The notes under the pieces are model-generated. The model made no database searches and had not been told where the DNA came from. It saw only the letters and a program-made list of their open reading frames with translations. 30,693 nucleotides of DNA from a virus: IMG/VR virus record IMGVR_UViG_3300021376_000239, positions 1-30,693 of that record; one strand, 5' to 3'. The position numbers and the translations under genes are program-made. Below, in pieces: positions 13,304 through 22,800 of the stretch (positions are counted from its first letter, which is position 1; every line of letters starts with the position of its first letter).

Positions 13304-14216
13304 AATCTTGTCTTAACTTAATTAGAGCAAGATTTTTCATTTTAGCCTCAATGTCAACGTCAACCAAATTATCTTTCATGGCAGCTAACTGAATATCTGG
13401 TACATAATGAATGTAATTTGAGTGGCTTCGACGTTCACTGAAAGAACCGTTTATCTTATCTGGCTCTGTATTAGATAAATGTTGCAATGGTTTTATCTTG
13501 CCCCATGTTTTTAGCGTTTCATAAAAAGCATCTATGAGAGACAAATCACCAGTTCCGAAAGAATGGTGATGACTATCAAGAACAACAGGAACTCCTGTTT
13601 TTTCATGTACTTCAAGCAATTGTTTAACATTGAAACACCTTTCATCATTCTCAAATGTAAGACGATTTTTAATATTGGATGGTAACGTTTGTGTTACTTC
13701 AATAAGTTTCTGCATATTGCCACGTTTACCGCCGTGAATATTAATTGCGTAGTAAGGAGTTTGATCAAAACCCATCGTATCAAATATCCATGCATGATAT
13801 CCTAATTCACGAATGCTATTTTCTATAATCTTGTCACTATTACTGTTGATGATTGTAAATTGACCCGGATGTGTAGTTACGCGGATTCCATGTTTGAAGA
13901 ATAAACCACCTAGATAAGCAAGTTTGTTTATAAGAGACTGATCTTTTGTTGCTAGTTCGCTAACAAATTCAAAAAGAGGAAACATAGAACTTGTTATGCG
14001 AAATGATTTAATGTTATTTTCAAGTAGTTTAGGAAAGAAACGAATATGTTCATCAACGTTATTGTGATAAGTAACTTTAATGCGTTGTTCGCTGTATTTT
14101 CCAGCACGATAGGCACCTAGCTGTAGGTTCTTTTCGTTGATGATATTTTCTGTATAAACTGTACCGTTATGTTTTGTTTTTTGTTCCAGCCATTGACAAC
14201 AAACAGATAAGGACAT
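13287..14216 (-). CDS. uvsE: UV damage endonuclease (UvdE/UvsE family)
   Basis: The 309-residue protein belongs to the TIM-barrel UV damage endonucleases, which nick DNA 5' of pyrimidine dimers and other lesions using divalent metals. Landmarks in order are LGAYRAGKYS near the N-terminus, KSFRITSSMFP, VTTHPGQFTIINS, YYAINIHGGKRGNM, RLTFENDE, PVVLDSHHHSFG and ERRSHSNYIHYVPD; these supply the His, Glu and Asp metal ligands of the family. Length is typical. It follows UvsX after a terminator and would give the phage dark repair of UV lesions. ATG 14216 has GGAGAAATT upstream. Confidence 0.92.
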   Translation of the reverse strand: MSLSVCCQWLEQKTKHNGTVYTENIINEKNLQLGAYRAGKYSEQRIKVTYHNNVDEHIRFFPKLLENNIKSFRITSSMFPLFEFVSELATKDQSLINKLAYLGGLFFKHGIRVTTHPGQFTIINSNSDKIIENSIRELGYHAWIFDTMGFDQTPYYAINIHGGKRGNMQKLIEVTQTLPSNIKNRLTFENDERCFNVKQLLEVHEKTGVPVVLDSHHHSFGTGDLSLIDAFYETLKTWGKIKPLQHLSNTEPDKINGSFSERRSHSNYIHYVPDIQLAAMKDNLVDVDIEAKMKNLALIKLRQDYGIQT

Positions 14217-14229
14217 AATTTCTCCAAAT

Positions 14230-14265
14230 AAAAAACCGCACTAGTATTAGATTACACTAGTGCGG
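14230..14265 (-). terminator. Rho-independent terminator downstream of uvsX
   Basis: On the minus strand CCGCACTAGT pairs with ACTAGTGCGG (10 bp, 10-base loop), followed directly by six T. It lies between the uvsX stop and the ribosome binding site of the UV endonuclease gene. Structure and T-run are those of a classical intrinsic terminator. Confidence 0.85.
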
Positions 14266-14288
14266 CTCTATCTGCAACAACTATTTTA

Positions 14289-15428
14289 TTAGTTTAATTG
14301 TTCGCTTTGTTCTTCACCTTCAATATTATAGAAGTTCTTTGCATCACCTTCACGGGTATCAAATTTAACAACTACTTCCCGATCCATGATATCAAGAACA
14401 CCTTTTTTGAATGCATCTTCCTTCATTAAATCTTCCCAAGAGCTTTGCTGGAATTTCTTTGATTGTCCGTCAAATTCAATTTCATACCAAGCACCTGTTT
14501 GCTTAAGGAAAGGTTTGATTGCTTCAAAGATACTTTCGTTATCTAGCACCCCGATTGCACCACCCCACATTATCTTGAAAAGACATTCACGACCAGCAGT
14601 ACCAAAGCGCGACTTTTCAAGTCTTGCCTTGACCTCGCTACCGACTTTATATCCACGTTCGTCAAGAACATAGCTATCCTTCGCTTTGCGTCCTGTAAGC
14701 CAAATGCGGAGGCTATAGGCATAAGATAATGCCTTACCACCGGGAGTAGTATAACGTTCGCTATCCGTAGCATACTTGATATTCTGAACCTGTAGGTTTG
14801 TCTTTAACTGGTTAAGAACCAGAAGTGTGCTTTGGCTGTTGGCAATAGGTTGAATAAGTTTTGATAAGCCTTTGGCAAGGATACGTGGCTTAACCGCCAT
14901 AGAAGATTGTGGATCAAAATCACCTTCTAAATCAGTCTTGCTTGGAGTTAATGCCATAGAGTCCCATACAAATAACATACGGTTTTGGTTGTTCTTTAAT
15001 AAATCTTCAATGCTTTCCAAAACATATTCTACGTTCTCTGCTTGAACGTACAGAATTCTCGACATATCACAGCCAGCTTTCTTCATGAATTCAGGGTCAA
15101 TAGCACTTTCAGAATCAAAGTAAATAACATCAATTCCCATCTTTTGTGCATTAGCGGCAATTTGTGCAGCCATATATGATTTACCGCTACCTTCAAGACC
15201 AGCTAGTTCGCTAATCTTTCCTACTGGAATACCTGCGAGCTTTCCACGGCAGATAATTGAATCAAGCCAACGTGAACCAGTTGGAATCCAATCTGTAACT
15301 TCTGTTGGATTATCATCTTGTAAATCGTATGCAACTTCACGACCACTTTTCTTATTTAATAAATCACGTAATTGTCCAATAGATACTTTACCAGCAGATT
15401 CTTTATTTTTATTTTTTGCCATTGACAT
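14289..15428 (-). CDS. uvsX: UvsX/RecA-type recombinase
   Basis: The 379-residue protein forms filaments on single-stranded DNA and catalyses strand exchange. Seen are the RecA-like start of the ATPase domain (WIPTGSRWLDSII, then GIPVGKISELAG), Walker A GLEGSGKS at 77-84, the FDSESAIDP segment with the catalytic Glu, the strand MLFVWDSMAL (Walker B) and the YTTPGGKAL loop region typical of DNA-contacting loop 2 surroundings. The C-terminus is acidic. Length is close to T4 UvsX. GGAGATAAC precedes ATG 15428. It is flanked by the ssDNA-binding protein upstream and the UV endonuclease downstream, a recombination-repair grouping. Confidence 0.92.
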   Translation of the reverse strand: MSMAKNKNKESAGKVSIGQLRDLLNKKSGREVAYDLQDDNPTEVTDWIPTGSRWLDSIICRGKLAGIPVGKISELAGLEGSGKSYMAAQIAANAQKMGIDVIYFDSESAIDPEFMKKAGCDMSRILYVQAENVEYVLESIEDLLKNNQNRMLFVWDSMALTPSKTDLEGDFDPQSSMAVKPRILAKGLSKLIQPIANSQSTLLVLNQLKTNLQVQNIKYATDSERYTTPGGKALSYAYSLRIWLTGRKAKDSYVLDERGYKVGSEVKARLEKSRFGTAGRECLFKIMWGGAIGVLDNESIFEAIKPFLKQTGAWYEIEFDGQSKKFQQSSWEDLMKEDAFKKGVLDIMDREVVVKFDTREGDAKNFYNIEGEEQSEQLN

Positions 15429-15439
15429 GTTATCTCCAG

Positions 15440-15649
15440 TTATACATCGTAAGCTATTTTCAACATTCCTTCAAGAGCATCAAGCATTATTTGTTTGCCT
15501 TCTTCTGTTAAAGTTCTAACGGCACCGTCTATATCTGGATTATTTAATGGACTCCATATAATTCTTGTGTTCTTGCCGTTCTTATTTATAATTTTTCCAT
15601 CAACTAATTTGCATTCGTATTTTTCAAGCAGATTTAAGTATTCTTGCAT
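15440..15649 (-). CDS. Hypothetical small protein (69 aa)
   Basis: The product has a helical N-terminus (MQEYLNLLEKYECKLV), a basic middle and a helical C-terminal half (VRTLTEEGKQIMLDALEGML). No motif is recognised. GGAGATAGT precedes the ATG at 15649. It is the first gene after the terminator that follows the ssDNA-binding protein gene and is 12 bases from uvsX, so it probably shares a transcript with uvsX. Confidence 0.55.
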   Translation of the reverse strand: MQEYLNLLEKYECKLVDGKIINKNGKNTRIIWSPLNNPDIDGAVRTLTEEGKQIMLDALEGMLKIAYDV

Positions 15650-15658
15650 ACTATCTCC

Positions 15659-15699
15659 AAAAAGGAAGAAGGGAACAAGTTTTACTCTGTTCCCTTCTT
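15659..15699 (-). terminator. Rho-independent terminator downstream of the ssDNA-binding protein gene
   Basis: On the minus strand AAGAAGGGAACA pairs with TGTTCCCTTCTT (12 bp, 10-base loop), then CC and five T. It lies in the gap before the 69-residue gene. A possible promoter (TTAACA, 17 bases, TATAAA at 15726-15698) runs into its left arm, so the stem might also shape the 5' end of a new transcript. That second reading is weak. Confidence 0.75.
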
Positions 15700-15722
15700 T
15701 ATACTATACTCTCATACCTTTG

Positions 15723-16499
15723 TTAATTACTCATTAATTCTTCAAACGCAGAATCTACAGCGCTCTTGCCCTTAACAGGGGTTGCAGCAGCAAATTTCTT
15801 TGTTTCGCTTGAAGAAGCTTCGGCATCGGCGTCATTATCTGCGCCTGCAAGATATTCGTCAAGGATTACAGAAACTTCTTGTGAAGTCTTACGTGTGTGG
15901 AGCTTGTCGAAATCAGGAAGAGTCTCAAGCAATTCTTTGCACTCTACATCAGTTCCTTGACAAAGCTTACTGGTCTTACGAGCAGGCGTAATCTTTGTAG
16001 TTGGGAAAGATTGACCCGGAGCCTTGGCAGAGTGAATGGACAAATCCGTTCCATTTTCTGGATCTGTGATATCACCGTAATCAGGATTGAGAACAAGATT
16101 AATAAGGTCTTGATAAGCATTCTTACCATAACCCCAAACCTTTAGACCTTCCTTCTCTTCACCACGTACAAGCACAGGAGAGAAGAAACGCTGACGGGGG
16201 AGAAATTTCTTTGCCATCTTTGCTGATTCTTCATCTTTTTCCTTATAGAGTTTGCTGGCAAAGTCACAAGCAGCGCATTGGTCGCCAAAGTTCTTCTTTG
16301 GACAGAGGAAACCGCCCTGTGTGCCTAATTCGTAATGGAACCAATACTCCTTAAACGGATCACCGTCTGGTGTTGGAACAATACGGAGTGAATAATTTTG
16401 TCCTTCCTTTGGACTCCAAAAGAGAGTCTTGCTGCCAGAACCGCCCTTATTTTGTAGTGCTTGAAGCTTTGCTTTCATTTTTTTTACGTCGATACCCAT
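15723..16499 (-). CDS. Single-stranded DNA-binding protein, T4 gp32 type
   Basis: The start is ATG 16499 (MGIDVKKMKAKLQ), which has AAGGAG 8 bases upstream; a longer frame to 16568 lacks one and crosses a promoter-like region. The 258-residue product has a basic N-terminal segment, the core strand TLFWSPKEGQNYSLRIVP and a zinc site His55, Cys66, Cys75, Cys78 (WFHYELG, FLCPKK, DQCAAC), nearly the spacing of T4 gp32. A Ser/Ala/Asp/Glu-rich linker and acidic end (AFEELMSN) match the gp32 tail that contacts other replication proteins. It coats ssDNA and works with UvsX, the 5' nuclease and the helicase encoded nearby. Confidence 0.88.
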   Translation of the reverse strand: MGIDVKKMKAKLQALQNKGGSGSKTLFWSPKEGQNYSLRIVPTPDGDPFKEYWFHYELGTQGGFLCPKKNFGDQCAACDFASKLYKEKDEESAKMAKKFLPRQRFFSPVLVRGEEKEGLKVWGYGKNAYQDLINLVLNPDYGDITDPENGTDLSIHSAKAPGQSFPTTKITPARKTSKLCQGTDVECKELLETLPDFDKLHTRKTSQEVSVILDEYLAGADNDADAEASSSETKKFAAATPVKGKSAVDSAFEELMSN

Positions 16500-16545
16500 G
16501 TGTGTTTCTCCTTGTTGGTCGGTAAATCTCCCGCCAACTGCTATA

Positions 16546-16575
16546 AACTGTAACACGGTATGTGCCACAGTTAAA
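16546..16575 (-). promoter_or_regulatory. Candidate promoter within a dyad upstream of the ssDNA-binding protein gene
   Basis: On the minus strand TTTAAC and TACAGT are 17 bases apart, with an extended -10 (TGTTACAGT). The whole element is covered by an imperfect inverted repeat, AACTGTGGCAC and GTGTTACAGTT with two G-T pairs, at 16572-16546. The dyad could be an operator or, if transcribed, a hairpin in the leader. Both are inference. Confidence 0.4.
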
Positions 16576-16589
16576 CTACTATATATTAC

Positions 16590-17417
16590 TTACTGCTGAA
16601 TTGCTCTGCTGTAATGAACCGCAAAGCAATAATCGATGTTACTCGATGTTTTATGAATTGTATAAGAAATTTTAGTTTTGTCAATCATTTTATTTTTTAA
16701 TTTATCTTTTATTTCACGCATTAACTTCGTATTTGTTTTTAGTGTTTCTTCTGTAAGAAAGAAATGATATATCTTATCGTCAATTAGCTCTAAGTCATAC
16801 ATAGGTGCTTCTTTATCGGCATGTAAATCATAAAAGCTAAATGTACAAATTCTACTTACATCTGATGGTTGAGAAGAGTTGTCTATTAACGGCTCCTGTG
16901 CAGCACTGTTCAAGTTTAAAACAAAGTTATATATCATTTTTAAATAAGAATCATATATTTCTGTTATAGGCATTTCATTCAGTAAATGCTGCTCTACGTT
17001 TTCTTCATTAATCAAAAACATTTTTTTGAATAGTCCCGATCTTGCATATTCTTGAAATACATTAAAAGCCATACGATCTTGCAAAACACCTTGCCTACCA
17101 AGAAAATCAGTATTAGGACGTAAATATATGATACTAATATCCTTTTGTTTTACCTGTTGTAATATTTTCAAAGAGCTACTTAATACATCACACTCGCCGG
17201 TTGTTATAAATAGTATTTCATCGCAAACATCATTGAGAAAAGCAGACATATCAGGTACATTTTTTTCATAATCTTCTGGTGTTTTTTGTTTGATTAAACT
17301 AAAGCAATTATCTCCTTCAATTTCTTTATCAACAAGCTTAACTTGAAAATGAGAATTGTTTTCAAATAACTCACCTATATCACAGGCTTTTGGTCCAAGA
17401 CAAATAATAGTTTTCAT
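16590..17417 (-). CDS. Divergent tubulin/FtsZ-like protein (putative)
   Basis: The start is ATG 17417, sharing its A with the polymerase stop (TGATG), with AAGG upstream; a TTG one codon earlier is less likely. The 275-residue product follows the strand order of the FtsZ/tubulin GTPase domain: TIICLGPKACDIGELF (loop T1 region), a first strand ending KLVDKE, then DEILFITTGECDVLSSSLKI in the place of the FITAGMGGGTGTG segment, DISIIYLRPN in the place of the VAVVTKPF strand, and KKMFLINEENVEQ in the place of the IPNDRL strand. The GGGTGT/S loop is replaced by GECDVLS, so GTP hydrolysis is doubtful. Translational coupling to DNA polymerase suggests a replication or DNA-positioning role. The fold call is remote inference; an unrelated Rossmann protein is possible. 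Confidence 0.45.
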   Translation of the reverse strand: MKTIICLGPKACDIGELFENNSHFQVKLVDKEIEGDNCFSLIKQKTPEDYEKNVPDMSAFLNDVCDEILFITTGECDVLSSSLKILQQVKQKDISIIYLRPNTDFLGRQGVLQDRMAFNVFQEYARSGLFKKMFLINEENVEQHLLNEMPITEIYDSYLKMIYNFVLNLNSAAQEPLIDNSSQPSDVSRICTFSFYDLHADKEAPMYDLELIDDKIYHFFLTEETLKTNTKLMREIKDKLKNKMIDKTKISYTIHKTSSNIDYCFAVHYSRAIQQ

Positions 17418-18631
17418 CAATCAACCTTCAAGTTTAGTTTCTTTAAATCTTCATAATTCTTTCCTGCTTTTACATTAACAGGAAATTTGCCATATGGAGT
17501 ATCTTGCAATATCTTAATTATCTCGACTATATCATTTTTTTCTTCGTTTGTTACATCTAAAACAAATTCATCATGAACCATAAAAGATACAAAACTTTTC
17601 TTGTCACGTAGATAGTCATCTACTTTGATAATCTGGCGATGAAACATATCTATAAACGTAGATTGATTTAGGTATGATATTGCATGATGTTCATCAGCTT
17701 GCATTTTACGACCATATGGTGTTTCAACGTATCCATCAATCCAATATTTATTCAGTAATGATTGCTTGTCATAAAGCTGCGCTAATTCCGCATCATATTT
17801 TATAGAAAGTGGAGAATGCGAGTTGTACAACCACGCAGTTGCAGTTTCTTTCGCTTTAGAGCGGTCTAGCTGCCCTTTAAAAACGTTTTCTGCACTCCAA
17901 CCATGTAAGTCGCCTTCGGGTTGGCCTCGCCCGTTTAAAGCCAAAGCTGTGCGTAATTCAGCAGCATTCATATCAAATACAATAAACCAATTATTTTGCG
18001 GATGAAGAATATTACGATATTGTTTTGGGAAAGTCAATATAGGAAAACTATTTTTGTTAACTGTCAATCTGCCAGTTATACTAGAAAACATATTATAAGA
18101 AATGTTATTTTTACCGTTAGCGACTTTACGATAAAAATTCATTGCTCCTTCTTTCCATAATTTATTCTGGATGCTCTCTAGCTTAATATTTAAATCACGA
18201 TTTTTGATATCAACAAGCAATTCAGTAAAACGCTTATAAAAATCATATTGTGCAGGTCTTGTATGGTTTTGAAATACATACTCGCTAATTTGATTTCGTA
18301 AATGACAGTATTCAATAAGAAAACGTTCAGGGGTTAAATCAAAAAAACAATTTTCTCTTAAAGAGACTTTAGATTCAACGCATGACGCAATAATGCTTTT
18401 TAGCTTTTTATTAATAGCCGACCATTCATCTTTTAAATGTTCAGGGCACACATCATCTAAAGATTTACCATCACAATATAATTGAGCATAGTCTATATTT
18501 TTGCCTTTTAAAAAAGCAGAATAAGACCATGTTTTATTTAAATTATTTGGTAATGGCTGATGGAAAGTTAATTTGTTATCTGTATAAAATCCTACACATT
18601 GCGCCTTATCGTCAAGAGTTTGAAATAGCAA
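17417..18631 (-). CDS. Small family A DNA polymerase lacking an exonuclease domain
   Basis: The 404-residue product has the polymerase core of family A: TGRLTV (186-191), motif A FDMNAAELR (219-227; Asp220, Glu225), O helix RSKAKETATAWLY (257-269; Arg257, Lys261, Tyr269), YVETPYGRK (301-309) and motif C MVHDEF (351-356; Asp354). Relative to E. coli Pol I, Phe762 of the O helix is Thr265 and the following Gly is Asn270. The roughly 180 residues before the core show no DxE/DxD exonuclease motifs, so proofreading must be absent or separate. The core also looks compact between the O helix and motif C. The start is TTG 18631 with AAGGTG upstream. It would be the replicative polymerase, in a genome whose other replication proteins are T4-like. 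Confidence 0.87.
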   Translation of the reverse strand: MLFQTLDDKAQCVGFYTDNKLTFHQPLPNNLNKTWSYSAFLKGKNIDYAQLYCDGKSLDDVCPEHLKDEWSAINKKLKSIIASCVESKVSLRENCFFDLTPERFLIEYCHLRNQISEYVFQNHTRPAQYDFYKRFTELLVDIKNRDLNIKLESIQNKLWKEGAMNFYRKVANGKNNISYNMFSSITGRLTVNKNSFPILTFPKQYRNILHPQNNWFIVFDMNAAELRTALALNGRGQPEGDLHGWSAENVFKGQLDRSKAKETATAWLYNSHSPLSIKYDAELAQLYDKQSLLNKYWIDGYVETPYGRKMQADEHHAISYLNQSTFIDMFHRQIIKVDDYLRDKKSFVSFMVHDEFVLDVTNEEKNDIVEIIKILQDTPYGKFPVNVKAGKNYEDLKKLNLKVD

Positions 18632-18639
18632 GGTTCACC

Positions 18640-19887
18640 TTAGAAATGTATTTCATTCTTTATATCACTTGAACTTGGCGCTGTAAAGTCTTTAAAATAC
18701 TTTTCTACGTATGTTAAGGCAGCAAACATTTTATTACATTTTACAAAGTTATTTGCTTCCCTTACTATATTTTCAAACTGTTGTTGAGATAGGTTTTTTC
18801 TTGTTTCGTAATTCCTAAAATACACAAATAATCTTAACCAAAACATATCAGAGAAATATTTATAATATTCTTCTTTAGTGACACTATCTCTAATTAAAAT
18901 ATTAGGTTCTGCCATTTTACGTTTACAAAGTAACGAATAGTCTTCATTATAATATTCATTATCTTTTAAAAAATATACATAACTGTCATAAAACATTCTT
19001 TTAAAATATATTATTTCTTCATAAATTGTAGAAGTATATCTTTTATAAAACAAATCAGAACTGTTATCAATATTATTTTTTCTCATATAACCGATGTGTC
19101 TGTTTTCGTCATTATTATCATATGATGATTTAGTCATTGCTGGCGATTCAAGATCAGCGACTAATCTCCAAGGAACGTTAGCGTCAATGAAAAAACCAAA
19201 CTTAATACATGCTGCTCTAAATATATTAAAGTCGTTTATATTTAAATATTTATTAAACTTTATTTCATCATCATCCACTTTGTCTTTAGAAATATCAAAG
19301 ATTAATCCACTGGATAAATTAGAAAGATAATTATTTGTAATGATTCCAGACCTAGTAACTGGTAAACCATTTTTCATTTTATCTTTTAAAAAATAAATAA
19401 AATGAGTAGTAAAATCTTTATAATTTTTAATAGAAGAATTGAGTTTTATATCTGAAATAACTTGTTTTTTAAACTGATCAATATATACGACTGTAGCTGC
19501 TATCACATCTGCATCAGCGTCAGAATATGATTTATGAACTTTTAAATTGGCATATGGACTGTCTGGTGGCAATTTGCCGGAAATAGCAGCAGATTTCATA
19601 TATTCTCGTAAATCATTAAAAGCATCAGCAACAAAATCTTGTAATTTTTGTTCTTGATTATTAGCAGATAACACCCTAACTAAATATTTTTTGTCAGGAA
19701 GGATGATAGAGTTATTATTATCAATTAAACCATAAAACTTATTTTTACCCACTAAATCACAAAAAGGTATTTTTTCTCCGGATGGAACGGACTCAAGAAA
19801 ACTTCTAATAAAAAATTTATAAAACCTTCTTTCAACCAATAGTTCTTCAGTGGAAATAATTGAATTTTTGCCTTTTGGTACTAACAT
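18640..19887 (-). CDS. Unknown protein at the junction of structural and replication genes (415 aa)
   Basis: The 415-residue product is rich in Tyr, Phe, Asn and Lys, with no cysteine pairs and no clear membrane segment. Recognisable landmarks are PFCDLVGKNKFYGLID, WRLVADLESPAM and a C-terminal NNFVKCNKMFAALTYVEKYF. It overlaps the end of the large hub-like gene by 7 bases, and the polymerase gene follows 8 bases later, so it belongs to the same transcript. A virion or baseplate-associated role is suggested only by its position and aromatic-rich composition. I do not recognise a family. Confidence 0.5.
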   Translation of the reverse strand: MLVPKGKNSIISTEELLVERRFYKFFIRSFLESVPSGEKIPFCDLVGKNKFYGLIDNNNSIILPDKKYLVRVLSANNQEQKLQDFVADAFNDLREYMKSAAISGKLPPDSPYANLKVHKSYSDADADVIAATVVYIDQFKKQVISDIKLNSSIKNYKDFTTHFIYFLKDKMKNGLPVTRSGIITNNYLSNLSSGLIFDISKDKVDDDEIKFNKYLNINDFNIFRAACIKFGFFIDANVPWRLVADLESPAMTKSSYDNNDENRHIGYMRKNNIDNSSDLFYKRYTSTIYEEIIYFKRMFYDSYVYFLKDNEYYNEDYSLLCKRKMAEPNILIRDSVTKEEYYKYFSDMFWLRLFVYFRNYETRKNLSQQQFENIVREANNFVKCNKMFAALTYVEKYFKDFTAPSSSDIKNEIHF

Positions 19888-22800
19888 ACCTTTGTCAACT
19901 CTCCAAGTTTTTTAATTTTTTCATCTTGTTGTTTTTTGCTTATTGCTTCTTTCTTTTGCTCTTCAGTTATAGCAGATAATTGAAAAATACATTTTATATC
20001 TGTAGTAAATTGAAAGTCGCTTATTGTGCCTTTAACATTAGATATGAAATAATATCCTCCCAAACCTAGCGAATCTTGTAGATTTAGTATTCTTCTACCA
20101 AAAGAATATATTGGCTCTATATAAATATAATCACCAATGTTAAATACATTGTTACCAAATAAAGATATGTTTGCATTATATACTTGTTTCATAAATATTG
20201 CGTTATTCATACCTAACTGCTCAGCAGCATATTCCCTCGCGCCGGGGACTTCTGTTTTAGAAAATGACATTTTCTTAATCAAGCTACCATCAGAGCCAAG
20301 AACTAAATGATAAATATCACTTTTTTCATCGTTTTCTCTATCGCCAGATGTATTTTTTGGCATAGTAAACGAAGCAAATATAAAATAATAGTTTAAAATT
20401 CCGTTAATTGGGTTGAGAGAAGAGTTTTTATCTATTCTTGGATTAACGCCACTATCATTATAAATTCCATTTAATTTATTAATTGTATCATCAGTAATGG
20501 CAGGCACAACTCCTTGTGCATTTCTAAACTGAGTTGGGTGTAAATCAGTTAATGGATTGTTTTCCCCGGCAGATAGCTTGTATTGTATAGCTTTTGTAGA
20601 AAGTTTACTAGTATTTGTATATATTGTTTCTCCAAACGCGCTTGGAGAAAGGGCATCTTTTATTAAAGATGTTACAATATCTCTTATAAACTCTATAAGA
20701 GGATATGCTTCACGCATTGGTTGCACTATTCTTTCTAGCATGAACTGTTGAAAATATTCAAAAGATATAGGAATATCCGCTATATTAATATATAAATCGT
20801 TAGTGTCAACTAGCTTAGAAATGGTATCATCATAAGCAGTTGGTATACTAACGGGTATTTCTCCAAGTACCATTCTTGTAGCCATTAAAGCAGAATCTAT
20901 ATCATTAATAACTAAATCATTATTGATACACTCAGCAGCAATATCTATGATATCTCCCAAGAACAAAAATTTTACTTTAGAATAATTCTCATTACCTTTT
21001 TTAATAGAATTGATTTTTTGTAAACTTTTATCTAATGCCTTTTGTTCAGCGGCACCAACTTTTTCAGGGGTAGGAGTGTCTTTTCCTTGTTCTTGTGCTC
21101 TTTTTTTTGCTTCCTCAGAAACCTCTTTCGGTGGTCCGCTATTTAAAATATTAGCACGAATTGTTCTTTTATCGTTTACATTTAATCTTTTCATTTCAAG
21201 AATTTTATTTTTTCTATTAAATGTTTTTTTCCTTATAGATAAAGAATTTTTATCCACTTCTGCTGATTTATTTAAGCCAAGAACATTAGTGTTTATATAT
21301 GCCGAGTATAAACCAACAGTGTCATTCCTGTTATAGAAACTATCAATACCAAGAAATCTACGATAAAAGTTGTTATACATATCTTTTTTAAGATAAAAAA
21401 TAGAATTTTCTAGTTTTTTTCTTTTCAGTTTTTCTATTCTTTTAACTTCTTTATCAAAATTTTCTAATTTTTTACTTACTTGTTCTGGTGTTATATTTTT
21501 GTTTGTTTCTTTTAATTTTGTTATTTTAGCAGCTCTCTCTTTATCGTTTGCTTTTAACCAATTTTCAAATTCTTTTTTTAATAATTTTATTTGTTTAGAT
21601 TCTTCGCTAGATAAAAATATGTCTGTTTCTTTCAATGCCATAGAAGTATTAACCATCGCATTACATTTAATCTTCATGCCAACAGAACCATCGTCATTAA
21701 AAGTTAAATCTTGCTGATATGGATTTAAAACAAATACCTGTTGTGTATTGTCTATCGCATCTTTTAATACAGGAATTTCATCGTTACTATAACCGTGTTT
21801 TAGTAAACTATCTTTTAAAATATTCCAATATTGTTTTGGAATTGGCTCATAACCAACAACGACTTTCAAAGTATAATAATGGGGATTAATTAATTTTTTA
21901 TCAGGACAAATAAGATTTTTTTCTTCTAGCGGAGCTGGGTATACTAAATCAGAGTAAGAAAAAGAATATTTAAAATCTTTATTTTCTGGTTGAATTACAA
22001 ATCTTTCATCATCAGAAGAAAACTCTATCTTTTTTAAGATATCTTCTACATTTCTAAAATATAATTCTAAATCAGCCGCTATATTAGTGGAAATAGAAAA
22101 AGGATCTGTGCCATCATAACTATAAGAAAAGCTTTTAATACCTACAGCATGCATACTGGCGGCAGGTTGAAAAAACTTAGTATCAACTTTATTGTCAAAG
22201 CTAGCAGAAGTCGCGCTCCTGTCCATTGTATAGGATGCCTCTGGTGTTGCCTTTTGACCAACGACTGTAGTTTTTTGACCATTTATATTCAATGTGTATT
22301 CGCCAGATAAAAATTCGCTTGCTTGTGAATCCTTATATTTATAGTTATAGGACGTATCATCAAACGGAATACGCCAATCAAAGCCAGTAAATTTATATAT
22401 TTCTTTGGAAATGAATTCGGCATCTTTTCCAGCTTTTTGAGCATCAATAATTTGAGGATAAAATACTTTATATATTTTTATAGATGGAACTAGTGCTGAT
22501 AAAACAGCATTAGGTAAATTTCTATAAAATAGATGCATTCCTTTTCTTTTAGTTAAAACCTTTGATAAGTCTTGAATTGTTTGTTCATTTTCGGATTTAG
22601 ATCTTATAATTCCAAAATTACGATAAAGAACTTTTTTTCTATTATATTTTCTATTGTTTAATAAATCTTCTAATGATAAAATTAAAGCTGTTTGTTCACC
22701 CAAGCGATTTCTTGCAGCTCTTTCTTTAATAGCCAGCTCAGCTTTTTCTTTTTCTGCTTTTTGTTTAGCCTCTAACTCAGCTTTAAGCTTTTCATATTTT

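Noticed and set aside
14236-14283. Promoter match TTGCAG, 17 bases, TAATCT after uvsX
   Set aside because: It overlaps the intrinsic terminator stem, so the -10 box is more simply explained as the loop and arm of that hairpin.
14570-14773. Minus-strand open frame of 67 codons inside uvsX
   Set aside because: It is an alternate frame of the recombinase gene without motif or ribosome binding site.
17417-18631. Possibility that the polymerase is a DpoZ-type enzyme for 2-aminoadenine DNA
   Set aside because: No PurZ or other Z-genome partner gene is present in the window and no diagnostic residue was recognised.
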